Source: Pelecanus crispus (lineage: Eukaryota; Chordata; Aves; Pelecaniformes; Pelecanidae). Taken from it: a stretch of DNA of 64,000 bases. The stretch's first letter is position 1. The number at the start of each line of letters is the position of its first letter. The notes below the pieces were generated by a model. That model worked only from the letters and a program-made list of their open reading frames with translations, made no database searches and was not told where the DNA came from. This document shows positions 27,601 through 39,887 of this stretch, in pieces. The position numbers and the translations under genes are program-made. The stretch is taken from contig NC_134644.1 in assembly GCF_030463565.1 (NCBI RefSeq), positions 152,359,967-152,423,966 of the forward strand. The letters are read 5' to 3'.

Positions 27601-30600
27601 AGCTTTGCTGCTTAGATGGCAGCAATATAAGGATTGAGCAATACTACTTCAAGTTTTTTAAAATAAGAGCCTATGTGAAAGCCAGCTTTGGTGCTGCTCA
27701 GTGCAAGTGCCTCCACTGTGATCTCAGGTCTGCGCAAGGGGCTGCAGAGGAGATCCCTGTTTACTCCCCAAATGCACAACGTGCAGAGATGGTGTTGGCT
27801 TTGTCAGAGACCACAGGGAGGGACCCCCCGTCAGTGAGGTTACCCTCATGACCAGAAAAACTTGCCCAAAGATTTTCATCAGGTTTGCCAAACCCCTGGA
27901 CTTTGCAGATCCCTGTGGAGCGGTTTAGCTGGAGATCATGCAGGTTACGCAACGTGCAACCCGTCCCAGCCATCTGCGTGGCAGCAGGGTGCTGGCATCT
28001 CACCGCTCCCTGAATTCTTCTCTGTGTGGTTCACTTTGCTCTTCCAGCGCAATTTTGGCGACATGCAGCTCACTCCCACAGCTCCCCATGGGAGATACGC
28101 GGTTTGGTCTTGCAGCTCACTGTTGGAGAGAGTCACCTCTGTCCCGCAGCTCATCCTCGGAGACACGCTGCACCTTGGTGCCACAGACGTTCACTCTGCA
28201 GGAGCCACAGTAACAAGGAGAGGGACCGCAGACATGCAGAGTGGCACCCTGACCTCATGGAAGCTCTGCTAGAAGAAGAGGGCACTGTCTTGTCCGTAGT
28301 AGACAGGGCATGCTTTACCGATAGGATCTGGCGGTGCAGACTGAGCCCATGTAGCTGGTTATGGTACCCATGACTCTGCAGTGATTGCCAGCCTCCAAAG
28401 GGTGGTGACAATTCTCCGGTCTGTTGAGATGGGGACCCAGTGAGTTGTGTGCCGGAGTTAAAGGGTTGGCAGGCAGCCTTGTAAAGACCTCATCAATCTG
28501 AACCTGCCTGTCACTGCTGTCTCCCTGGTCCAAAGTCTCCTCTCCATGGGGGGAAGAAAGGATGGTGGATGAGGTCAATGCCTGGAAGGGTGTAGATGTG
28601 TAGGCACATGTCTGTTGCAAAACAGCCACGGAGGGCTGCGGAGTGTGGCCTGTGCTAATGAGCACGCTGGCGCGGGAAGCCGAGGAGGCCTGGGGAGGTG
28701 GGAAGTATGCTGGCATGTTCCTGCTCATGTTTTCGTGGGTGCAAATCACCTGCGCCAGAGGACCCTTGTGAGCAGCTGGGAAGCGAGCCAGTCTGTGCTG
28801 TTTGACCCTGGGCCCAAGGTTGTTCTGGGGTTCAAACAGCAAAGTGAATATAAATGTACCCAGAGTCACTGTGGGTGGAGTTCATCTAAGATTAGGCGCT
28901 TATAACACAAGCATCTGCTTTTATAGCTCTTTTTATAGTCGGTGGAGTTCTAGTAAATATAAACCACAGCGTTCGGGCATGTTTCATTTTTCCCTGATGT
29001 GAAATGAATTGCACCCTGAGCTCTGTTGACTCCATCTCCTGTGCCGATAATGGGAGGCTGAGCAGCTGCCACAGGTGGGTGAATCTACAAAGCAGGTGGA
29101 GTGAGGTGAGGTGGATCCCACCATGAGCGGCTACAAGGCCAAGGTGAAGCCCCAGCTGGGCAGAGCAGAGTTTCGTGGAGGGACGGACCGAGCGAGCTCG
29201 GGCCTGCCCGTGTGCTGGCTGCTTGGCATGCAGGCGTTCGCGTGCGCGGCTCCAACTTGGCCGCAGCACGGACTGCCCTTTGCTGCCAAGAGACTTGGGT
29301 GAAAACTGTGGGGAGAGAGGAGGTGCTGTGATGGGGGCTCAAATTTGGGGGAAGTTGAGGAAGCCTGAGGATCTTGCGAGGGCACAGAGGAAGTGGAGAA
29401 GAAGGGATACTGCAGCTATTGAGATGGGGCACGTAGAGGACAGTTCCAGACCCTGTAGGGAACCAGGCTCTCCCAGAGCAGCTGCCCCAGGGAAGAGCTT
29501 GGTTGCTTCTATCCTGTGTCAGAAGCTTCCATTTTCCCCCGCTCCCCCTCGATGTGGGACGCAGCATGGCAGCTGACTGTCGCCGTCTCTCGGAGGTTTG
29601 CTCTGCTGCGGGGCAGTGGCTCTGTTCTGCTGGGCTTTTAGAAATGTACTTGTCCACCATGAACCTCTTCTTAGGCCCCTGGGTCTGTCTCTTTGGGTGT
29701 AGCCATAAGACTGGGGTCAAAGGCTTTGTGATCCCTGTGGTTTTCAGAGATGATTCAGAAGCGTAGCTTGTATTTAAAAATAACAAAAAAAAAGTCAGGA
29801 GAAGGCTTGCATATAACAAGCTCCGTTCTCCCAGAAGAGAATTGACATTTGTTTCTTACTACTTCCAGAAATGTTTGGTTTTGTGAAATTTTTTTTTTCT
29901 TTCACTTTCAACATTTTTCTAGTATTTTCCTGTTGCTGGGTTAGCTTGAGATGGGTTTTGCAGATAAGCTCTGTTTCTACACCAAGAGGAATGGCTGAAG
30001 CTTGACTGGCGCATTCATTTTCAGCATGAACTTCCATGAAGCCTTTTCATGGGTGCTGTTGAAAAGTAACTGTCTGGTTTGCAGTAGTGGCAGGACAAAA
30101 TGATTCTTGCAAAATACTATTTCATCTCCCTTTGTTTAGGGACTGAAAATGCAGATATTGGGCAGAAAGAAAGAGGGTGTGATTCTGCAGTTGTTGGTCC
30201 CAGTGCAGTGAACTATTTTGAGCAAGGACTGAAAGGCGGAATGTGAGAGGTATCTCTCTACCAGAAGAATGCTTGCATCCAGTTGTGGGTTTCAAGAAGC
30301 ACTCCTGAAGATCATTTGTATTTATTTGATTGCACCAGTTGTAAAAGAAGCATTGATGTTGTAACGTCTGTGTGTGTACATGTGTTTGTTTTGCAGCTGG
30401 AACAGTTTTAACTATCAGAAAACAGCTACGTCCCGCTCTGCGCGGTCAGGATCGTGCACTTACCGTCTTCAGAGCCCTTCCAAAAAAGGACATTTCCAGC
30501 ATCGATGTGAATGTGGGTGGAAGAGAAAGCAGTGATTGAGGGTCGGGGGGGTTCTTGTGCCTACAAGAGGTTTTGTCAGATAAGGTGGGTCGCATTTTCC

Positions 30601-32250
30601 ACACTTACTCTGCTTGTGTATTCAACCTTCTGCTGCATGAACCTGGATGCACAGGCAGTAGATGCCATCCTCATGGGTCCTGCTCACGATTGGCGAGCTC
30701 TGGCTGGGACCAGTGCTCAGACATGAGTACAGACAAAAGGAGGAAGGTGGAAGCCCTTTAACTTCCTTTGTGGTTGGGAAACTTTGACGTTATCCTCAAA
30801 TCCAGGTCAACCTCATGAGACCTGTGTACGTTAGAAGCTGTAATGTATATTCCCTGGAGCGGGTAACATCTGTAACAATTCTCCAGAAACCTTTGCCTGC
30901 TCCTCAGTCAGGCAAAGGACCTCAGGTTCCCAGGACTTGTAGCTTCTGGAGAAATCCTGGGAACTCCTAAAGCTGGTGTGAGACCCCCCTTCTCCTCCAC
31001 CCCAGTATTTTCTGCCCTATGTGAGCTGCGTTGTCAGTCTGTCACAGTTTGGATCTGTTTCCTTACATGCAGTGAATTAAAGGCTCAGATTTCACGTAAG
31101 AGCAACTAGAGGTGTTGTGAATGCTGGCAGTTGCAGTGAAATCAGTGATATGCTGTCCTGGTCAGCATACCTATGGAAGGCAAAGCTGAGACACTAACGT
31201 AGGTATATGTAAAATAAGACTGTGTCTGGAAAGCATCTGTTAAACTAAAGAAACAGAGCGTAGCAACCCATGCTGAAGGAAGCTTTATGGATCCGAATTA
31301 GGATGACACAGATGATACAGAAAAGACATGGTTTTTAGGAAGCAGACCTATGTGTGGCCCTATGTGCACAGACCCCTCTCCCCACTTTGGGATGACTATT
31401 AATAGCACGGGGTCTGGCCAGCCCAAACTCAAATGGTGTGTGGGTCTGTTTGGTTACTGCAGGACTATTTGGCAACTCTGGGTGAATGCCCTTAAATTAT
31501 CCTGCTGGCACTGTGTGTTGGAGAGCTCGAGGCTTTAGAAACTTTTGGGTCAAATTTACTCATGTTAAATAAACAATGAGTATTGATTAGATCATATGAC
31601 AGACCAACCGAGCACTCTTTCAAATACCACAACTCACTGGAGTTCATTTTTTTGTATTTATAGACTCCGAATGCCTTGAAATAATTGCTTTGGTGAAAGA
31701 AATATTAAGTCTTTTACTCATGCAGCTCTATATACTTTTATATGCATGGCCCTGTGCACACGGATAGGAGGATTTTTGAGGCTGCTTATAGGATTTGTAT
31801 GCTCACTTTGTTTGGTTTAGTTGGAGACTTGAATCCCTTAGGCAGATTTGAAAATCTCAGCCATAATTCTTTGCTTATGTTAGTACATCGGGGCAAGACC
31901 TGTTAAAATAATTTCTAAGTACTCCTCTCATACTGCCATAAAATAAAAATGTGTTTAAGTGGAATTTTAAGAAGCATTTATTTCTCTAGACATATCCATT
32001 TATGTTACTCATTTGCTGTTTTGTTTACTGAGGAAGTTCTTAACTCACAGTCTGTTTCGTACTGAGTAGAGTAGCGAAGAGCTTGTCAGAACTAAGCATA
32101 CAGATTTATAAAAGCCTTTCATTATGATTATTTATACAGCTTAAATGTCCTGGAAAGGTTTTCTCATCTTAAATCTCTCAGCAGTACAATTACGTATCTG
32201 GCCTCAAATATATGTCAGGAAAACACCATATGGCCCTGCCAAACGCAATA

Positions 32251-32284
32251 CCCGCGCGCGCGCGCGCACGCACACATACACACA
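32251..32284. repeat. (CG)n(CA)n alternating tract
   Basis: A run of CG dinucleotides passing into CACACA, strictly alternating purine and pyrimidine for about 30 bases. A long CG run is unusual in a vertebrate genome outside islands because methylated CpG decays. The tract has the composition expected of Z-DNA-prone sequence. Confidence 0.9.
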
Positions 32285-33219
32285 AAGGTATTGGTTTGCA
32301 GCGGGGAGAAAAAAGCGAGGAGTGAAATATGTGAACAGAGTTTAGTGGGTGAAAGGCTGCAGGGGCCGCGTGCGCTCTGTTTACGTGGGTCCCGAGCGGG
32401 AAGCGCTCATGTTGCACAGGCCGTTTTGTTCGGGCAGGAAGAGGAAAGCACAGCCTGTCTCGGTGTCGCTTCCCAAGGCGGCTCGTTACGGTAATCCCCG
32501 TGCCTGGCGAGGTGCTGCTCGAAGCTCGCGGGAGCTGCAGCCGCAGGGCGTACGGTCCCGCTGCCCTCCCAGCTGCTCTGCTGCAGCCCCCGCCTCGGGG
32601 GAGGCCGGTGCAAGCCAGGGGCTTCTCCTCACCTCTTCTCTTCTCCCCAGCGGTCTCCCATGTGGAAGCGGCTGTGGTCAGGTGGTCGCCAGCCTCCTTG
32701 CCCTGTTAGCCGGGCCAGCAGCGCGGTCTCGGGCGGCGCAGGGTCAGCGTTGCCTTGCCGAGCTGCCCGGGGGACGCGGGAGGGGAGCTGCCGGACTGCC
32801 GTGTGCTGGAGCAAGCCCGGGTGCGGGGGAAACAAACCCGTCCTCTGGCCTGGCTTGGATCTCGGCGCCACTCTTTTAACGTTGGGTTTGACTTCTGGTT
32901 TAGGGTGACATTCTTCTCTTTTACGCCCACCGAGGAGGCGGTTTCCTTTGGAGTAACGTGCCAAAACAAACAGGACTCTCTGGAATTTGCTTTTACTCAT
33001 AGTGAGCAGGGGACCGGCCATGCTTTAGGCGCACGTGAAGGAAGATGCGAGTGAAACGGTTTAGGCAGGTTTGTAAACATTACTTTGCCTTCCCTGCAAG
33101 TATTGAAATGTCATGGACCTTAGATTTTGTTTTGCTTGCCAGTGCTGGAAATGGTGCAGGTGTTTTGTTGAAGAAAATGCTCACAGGCCACTGTCCCCAG
33201 CAGTTTACCAAAGGCTTCT

Positions 33220-33242
33220 CCCCCCCCCCCCCCCCCCCCCCC
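33220..33242. repeat. C23 homopolymer
   Basis: Uninterrupted run of 23 cytosines. It inflates an otherwise meaningless plus-strand open frame with a polyproline segment. Confidence 0.9.
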
Positions 33243-34928
33243 TCATTTCTTCTCTGGTTTCGAGAACGAGAGCTGACAGGTCAGACTCCAAGCCCTGGAA
33301 GGACCGCATGCCCCACAACTCCCCCTGCGACGGGAAGAGCCGAGTGCTCCCGTGGAGTGCCAGCCACCTGCCTGGAGCACCGGCACCTTCTCCGACGCTC
33401 GTATCCGCTAGCCTTTTCTTTGTTTTTTAAATTGTGTCTTAGGATGTGGTCCCGATCACAGTCTAGAGAGGAGCCTGTGGCCGTCCCAGATGTCTGCGGT
33501 GCCCGCTGTGGGTGTAAGCCCCTCTGCGGGACTTGCTCTGCCAGGCTGAGGACGTGCTCCCCCTGCACGCTCCCAAACACGCTCTGGTGCGACTCTGGCC
33601 GAACAGGAGCGGCCGCAGAGCAGGCTGGAGGCGTCAGCCCCTTCCCCAGGGCTGGCCCCGCTCCCCCGGTGCCCTCCACAAGAGCAGCCCCGCGATCCGC
33701 CGGGGCGATGGGGAGGGCCCGGCAGCTTCTCTCCGCTCCGTGTGGGAGAAGTCTCTGCTGTGGGCTGAAAGCACCGGCAGCAGACGCGGGGAGTGACGGC
33801 TCGGTGGCTGCATCCGGCGTCCTTCGGGAGCGCCTGCAGACACGGTTACTCATCCACAACTCGTGCCAGCTCCAGGGAGGCCTGAAGGACATGGGCAAAC
33901 CACGTCACCCTCCTCCTTTGCTGTTTCTCCACGAGCAGAGGACAGCCTGTGAACCACGGCAAAAGGGCCTTTTGGAAGTCTGTTGCGAAACCCCATGATC
34001 ACGGATTTTAAAAAAAAAAACCGCAAAAGCCAGAATCATTTAATAGGCCTGTGTCTGCTCATCCTGTCCCGTGATTTGTAGACAGTGCAGAAACTTTACA
34101 TGAATTACGAACTAGGTACCAAGCCAAACACTAGGCTTTCATCTGGAGCATTAGAGTTCTGCTGCTTGCTTTTATCAGTTTGCTCAACTGAGCAAGAGCT
34201 GTGCAGAAGCTGAATTTCTTTGAAAAAATGAACAGTCTACTTAATGCTGAAACAATGCCTTCTGACTTGCTGTTGGGGCCCTTGGCTAGTTTGAGCTCAG
34301 CTTATTCCAGACCAGGCTGCTTTATATGTCATGGCGCATGTCCTCAACTTCCCCCTTCCGTTGTATGCCTTATCTGAAACCCTGCTCCTGGGATTTGCTG
34401 TCGCTCGTTCAAAATGAAAAATGAGACAAAGAACCTTAGGTCTCATTTGAGTGCATAATCAGTGAGAAGCTGGGAACTGTACTGGGTGAGGAACTGTACT
34501 GGGTGAAGAAGTGACTGGTTTATCGAATGTCTGTCACACGCCGCAGAAGTGTCCCAAAGCCCAGCGTTGTGTGTGTGTGTAAAACACAGGTATAAATAGA
34601 GAGCTTGTGAGACAACGTGTCTTAAGGTGAAGTTGCTACAGTATGAGACAAACCCCAGAAGCTCAAAGGGACAATGTCAATATGAGTTTGGGGGATCTTA
34701 AGTAATCCCTGGAAAGGCAAAAGAAGTTCACACATAGAAAGCAAATGTGATCCTATGGGAACGTGTAGCGAGCCCAGCTGCCCTCTCTGCGCGCCCTGCC
34801 AGTGCCACGGGCAGCACACGGGGCAGAAGGGCTCAGCCTGCGGCATGGGGAGCCTGCACCGGCTCCCGGAAAAACTGGGTGCTTCAGGGAAAAAGGTGCC
34901 GTCATGGGCCGCGGGGGGCTCTGGCGTG

Positions 34929-34968
34929 GCAGGGAGCAGTGGCAGGGAGCAGTGGCAGGGAGCACCGG
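34929..34968. repeat. 14-bp tandem repeat
   Basis: About three copies of ggcagggagcagtg in a GC-rich block, the last one diverged. Confidence 0.85.
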
Positions 34969-35810
34969 TGGCACCACGTCCCCTCCCTGCTCTGCCCCGC
35001 TGCCCGCGGCATGTCTGGGGTTGTCTCCTGCAGTGCTGAGCCCCGTCCTGGCGAGCCCGCGGCTGTGGCTGGCGGCCGCGGAGGACGCCCGTGCCCAGGG
35101 GCCGGGCCCGCTGCTTGGCCGTGGCTGAGGTGCAGGGCTCCGCTGTGCCGACCGTCTGCGTTCCTGCGCGCGGGGGCCTGCGGACACCATCTCATCGTGG
35201 GTGCTTTAGTCTTGCGTGAGTGCGCGTTAGGACGCTTGGCTGGTGAGACAGAGTTCCCTCTGAAAGTTCCCTAACTCCGGCGTCCTCCGGGGTTTTGCAC
35301 CGGGGCAGGAGTTTGTTCCTGCTCGAGCTGCATCTGACATAACTGCTCTGCAGGTTTTACAAAGGTTTGATGTCAAAGAAACCCCCCGCTCTGAGCAAGG
35401 GGAGTTGCCTCATGGTTGCCAGTGACTGCTTGGGCCAGGAGCAGCTTTGTGTGGCTGTGCCGGGCTGGTAGCCGGAGCTGCAGCCCCGCGTGCTCGCAGC
35501 CAGGTGAGCGGCACCGGCAGATCAAGTGCTGAGCACGGAGGTCCATAGCCAGACCTGTGCGTGGGCAGTGGGAAGGGCACTGCTGGGCTTTACGTGCCTG
35601 CCCTTTAATAGCCGGGCTGTGGATCAGTCCTCTTAGCTTGCGAACAGCTTGCTTTGAGGTCTGAGATGGTTGAACCCCACAGAAATGCCCGAGCAGGTGG
35701 CATCCTTGGGCTCGGGGGAACAGCAGCTGCACCCCGGCCGTGCAAGCCGAGCGCCAGCAGCGCTTGGAGGCGGGTGCGGATGGGTGCGTGCCGTGGGCGC
35801 AGCGGGGCCG

Positions 35811-35839
35811 GGGCTGCGGGCTGCGGGCTGCGGGCTGCC
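35811..35839. repeat. (GGGCTGC)n short tandem repeat
   Basis: About four copies of a 7-bp unit within a CpG-containing block. Confidence 0.85.
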
Positions 35840-35985
35840 TGCTGCGGCTGGAGCGAGGGTCCAGCCCTTCGGCAGCGCGGGCGACGGGAGAGCCCCTGCT
35901 CCAGGGAGATTGCAAAACGGATTTGGCAGGAGCACAGGAACAGCATGCCAAAATGCGCTAAGCTAAACCAGCTTTGCTCTGCGGA

Positions 35986-36008
35986 TTTTTTTTTTTTTTT
36001 TTTTTTTT
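35986..36008. repeat. T23 homopolymer
   Basis: Uninterrupted run of 23 thymines. No SINE or LINE body was recognised beside it. Confidence 0.9.
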
Positions 36009-36489
36009 CCGCAAGCCACTGAATAAAACGGCGCTTTGGGAGCTGAGCTGAAGTTGGGAATCCCTCTTCTGTCCCTGCCTTTCCCCGTGCTTGTGGCAGC
36101 CCAGCCCTCCTCCGCCTGCCCACGCCCTCGCAGGATCCCACCCGGCCCCAGCAGCCGCTGCAGCAGCTCCGTGGAAAAGCCGCGCTGTGGCTCCGGCACG
36201 CTCGGCGTGCTGGCCCCGAGGGACGAAGGGCTGGGAGCGTCGGGGGAGCAGCGGGCCAAGCTGTGCCCCAAGCCTGGCACGCCGGAGCGCAGGGCTCTCC
36301 CCTGTAAGGCTGCCTGTGCAGCGGGAACTCCCTAAAGCCGCCTGGAGAATGGTTTAAAAGCAAACATAGCAAAGCATTGTCTGGCCTTCCTCTAGCTAGC
36401 AGGGGGAAAAAAGAAAAAAAAAAAAAACCCACCCTGGAAATCTATTCTGGCCTTGCATGCATCTCAAGTGGAAAATTTCGGCTGCACTG

Positions 36490-37210
36490 ATTTAGGTTGG
36501 CGGGGTTAAGGGAGGTGAGGCCCGGCTGGCGCTGGCTCCGCACGGCAGGGAGGGATGGCTCCGCGCGCCCGTGCCTGCCACGCGGGCAGGGCCGGGTCTG
36601 GCAGCGGCTGCCTGCAACAGCAGCCAGCGCTGCGGAGGGGAGAGGAAGGGAACCCGAACCCAGGGGAGCGCGGGGGACGATGAGGCCTTCAAACGGCGTG
36701 GCAGCCGCTGCCACCATTCTATGTCCCAGCCTGGAAAATAAAAACCCCACCAAACCCGTCCCCGACTACGCAGGTGCTGGGGGATGGCTTTCCTTCTTGT
36801 CCCCGCCACCCCGCTGCCGCAGTCACTCATCTCGCTGCAGCCGGCGGAGGGGTGTAGCGGCGCGGACGTCGGGCGCGGTGTCTGGGGGCTCCCAGTCCCC
36901 GTCCCGCAGGAGCGACGCCACGCTGTCGCCGGCAGCGCTGCGCCCGCGCCATGCCCATGCTGCGCCCACGCCGTGCCCACGCCGCGGGTGCTGCCAGCCC
37001 GGCGCCGCTGACGGCTCAGGCCTTGAGCACCGGCCTTGAAATGGCGGCAGGGCAGCTCGCCTCGGGCCGGCGACTGCGGGATGGCGGCTGCGGCGCAGGA
37101 GCGGGCGGCTGTGAGCGCCGCGGGGTCGAGGACAGCCGGGGAGCAGGCGGCTGAGCTCCTCGGCCTTTCCCTCAATCCCGGAGTCCCAGGGCCACTCGCT
37201 TCGGGACTTG
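36490..37210. promoter_or_regulatory. CpG-rich block, possible small CpG island
   Basis: About 700 bp with dense CpG dinucleotides, far from either gene's promoter. It contains strings such as gcgcggacgtcgggcgcgg and gagcgccgcggggtcgagg. No TATA box or clear exon is visible. It could be an orphan CpG island or enhancer, or the start of an unannotated transcript. Confidence 0.35.
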
Positions 37211-39881
37211 AGGGAACTTGTCGTTGAGGCATTCGTTGTTGGAAAATAGTAGTCATTCGTTGAAATTGAAACAACATTAAAATGGGAATGGCCATGTGCG
37301 TGTGGGAGACTGAGCCGCCGCAGTCCTGTGTCCTGGAGTGTGTCTCCCCCCTCTGCCCTCCAGCTGGTGCCAGCATGGGTAGGTCAGTCCCGTCCCTACG
37401 CGGAACAGGGTTTTGGACCCTCACACACCTCGGAAGAGAAATGGCTTTTTCCAGCCAGCCCCGTCCATGCCACCTGCTAGCGCGGCTGCAGCCGGGTGAG
37501 CCGGCACGGCTTGGGCAGCGGGGTGGCACAGCTCAAGCTGAGGGAGTGTGTGATCCGGTGTCGCAGGATCGTGGGGTAATCCCGTGGGGAAGAGGCCCTG
37601 GGAGGTCTCCATTCCAGCCGCAGGGTCAGCCATTGGGTCAGACCCGGCGGCACAGGGCTTCGTCCCCTCGGGGCTGGAAAAGCCTCGGGGATGGAGCGCG
37701 GCGGCCTCGCTGGGCACCCCGTTGCGATGCCTAACGCATCCAGACCGCCCCCCCGGCTGAATTTCCAGGGGCATGCAAGGCGCGGGTGAAAATGTCATGC
37801 GGAGGGCTGCGGGCGGGCGGCTGGAGCTCCCTGCCGGCGGGCGGCGGCCGGGACGCCCGGGGAAGCAGCCAGCAGCTGCCAAAACGCCGTCGTCGGGCTG
37901 GGAAATGGGGTACAGGCGGAGGCAGCTCGGCCCTGACGCCCCGGTGCGGCTGTTCGGGATGCTGCTTCCAAGCAGCAGTACCTGCGGTAGGGCTCGCTAG
38001 GCGTTTTGGTTTGTTTTTTTTTTTAAGGGGATTTACGGGGAGGAGTGTGTCAGACCACAGCACTTCTGCTGAGCGCAAGCCGCTGCAGCCCAGCACGTCC
38101 ATTTGCTGTCTCCATTTGCTGTCTCTGCATTCACCTCACCGGCCGCAGCAGCCGGTGCAGGAGGGACCTCGGGCTGCATTGCTGCCGCTGAGACCTGAAG
38201 CATCAGCTCCCCTCCGCTTCACCACCTAACAGCAGGCATTTCCATTTGAGAGGCGTAATAAACTTGTGACACAAATATCTGAGTGTTTTTCTTAATGATA
38301 TGAAGAAGGGTCACGTCCAGAGACTGTGTAGTTGAGCAAAATATACACTCGGGATCTAAAATCATGCAGGTACTAACTAAATCACACCATAAATTCTTGG
38401 GCCTGAAATAGTTTTCCCTCTCATTTTTGACTGATACCACGTATCTGCCCTATATTGAAGTAGCGTAGTGGGACGTGTCGTTATATGATGCACGTTTGAC
38501 AAGAGGTTGTGGTCTGTGCTGCTGCCTACCGCAGCATTTCAGTCAGAGAACATTAAAATACAGTATTACATTCAACAGAACTGAGGGCAGCGGCAACACA
38601 CAGTCTTGGGAGAAGGCCCTACCTGTCACCGGAGGCTGCTGGCTCTCAGTGCAGAGATGAGGAGAAGCAGCCGGTCCGAATGAAGGCTCCTGCTGCCACC
38701 TTGCCCAAAAGCTTCTCTTTTCTGCCTCAGCCTGACAAGCGCAATTAGCTCTGTCCTATGTAGCTGACAGGGTAATCCCGTTAATGCCCCTAATTCAGAT
38801 TACAGACTACGCAGTTGCAAGGAGATTAAAATGCAAAGTGAGAGAAAGCTCGTTATTCCCAGGATAGGGACTCTAATGAGGGGGGTCCACACAGCTCGCA
38901 CTCCCACCGCTCCCACCCCCTCCCCAGGTCTGCAGAGCAGACGGGCTCCTCTCCCCTGTCCCTCAGGCTCCAGGGAACAGCCCCGCAGCCCTGGATTAAG
39001 AAGATGTTCGCCTGCCTTCCCTTGGTAGTCTCCGCACAGGCGGGAAGCAGTGCAGGCGGGAAGAGACCAGGCTTTTCCCCCAACCCTCAGGGCAGGTACT
39101 TGAAGCGCACAGCTCTCATCACTTGTCAAAGCGATAAATAGTAATAGGCTGTTGTAGTGAATTACATGCCACTAACTTCAAATTTTGAATTTTACTAAAG
39201 GGAGGAAATAAGAGTTCAGAGAACGAGCAAGAAGCCCACAGTCAGCATAGTGCTTCCATCGTAAGGAAAAATTCAACGTGCATCGTCTTAACACTTTCCT
39301 GCAGTACGTGAACTGGAGGACAGCAGCAGTCGCAGCAACACCTTTCTCCTCCGGTTACAGTCAGACCGGTTCAGACAAACCAGCCTTGGTGCACAGCTGG
39401 CTGCTCGCAGCGCCGGGCACAGCCAGCAGCCAGGGCTGCCCCCAGGCTGGGCAGAGCACGGGGTTTTGCTCTTCAGCTGCTGCCAAGGCCCGGGCAAAGC
39501 CCCCAGAGCAGCGCCAGGCTACTCCTCTCCTGAGGAGACCGAAGGCAGGGCTCCCAGGGAGTCAGAGAGCAAAGCAAAGCTGATCAGCAACATCAAGCTA
39601 GACCCCAGCATGGCAGCTACCCAGCTATCGGGGACTAAAAGCAGGCTTTTTTCCCCAAGGGGTAAGTAGAGCTACAAACCTGATTTTTCACCGCATGCTC
39701 TACCTTTTAAAGCATCCGCTTCTGTTTAGTTCTGGATTTTTTTTTTTTTTTTTAAAAAAAAAAGCAGGGTTCAAACCTGCTTACTATGAAACACATGAAC
39801 AGGCTACTCCACTGCCCCCCCCAAAATGAAGAGAATACATGAAATGGCAACACATCCGATGGTGGATCCAGGGCACCAACT

Positions 39882-39887
39882 TTTATT
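39882..39887 (-). promoter_or_regulatory. AZIN1: Distal AZIN1 polyadenylation signal
   Basis: AATAAA on the minus strand, 2.39 kb past the stop. The expected end of the transcript is near 39,865. Confidence 0.55.

Larger units (their letters stand above)
24628..39864. other. KLF10-AZIN1 intergenic DNA
   Basis: About 15 kb between the solo LTR and the AZIN1 3' end. No coding exon with family motifs or matched splice sites was found. It alternates AT-rich stretches (26,600-27,700; 29,800-32,200; 38,220-38,580) with GC-rich, CpG-containing blocks (32,340-33,900; 34,750-36,330; 36,490-37,990). These blocks contain simple tandem repeats listed separately. They could be regulatory elements or first exons of unannotated non-coding RNAs, but the sequence alone does not show this. 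Confidence 0.5.

Noticed and set aside
28315-28869. 184-codon minus-strand frame
   Set aside because: No recognisable domain, splice partners or compositional coding signal.
33045-33998. 317-codon plus-strand frame with polyproline
   Set aside because: Depends on the C23 homopolymer, lacks motifs and lies in GC-rich intergenic DNA.
35605-36432. 275-codon minus-strand frame
   Set aside because: Contains a polylysine from the T23 run and short GC repeats; no family resemblance.
39762-39785. B-box-like ggttcaaacc suggesting a tRNA
   Set aside because: It is flanked by a T/A homopolymer where the rest of a tRNA should be, with no A-box or cloverleaf.
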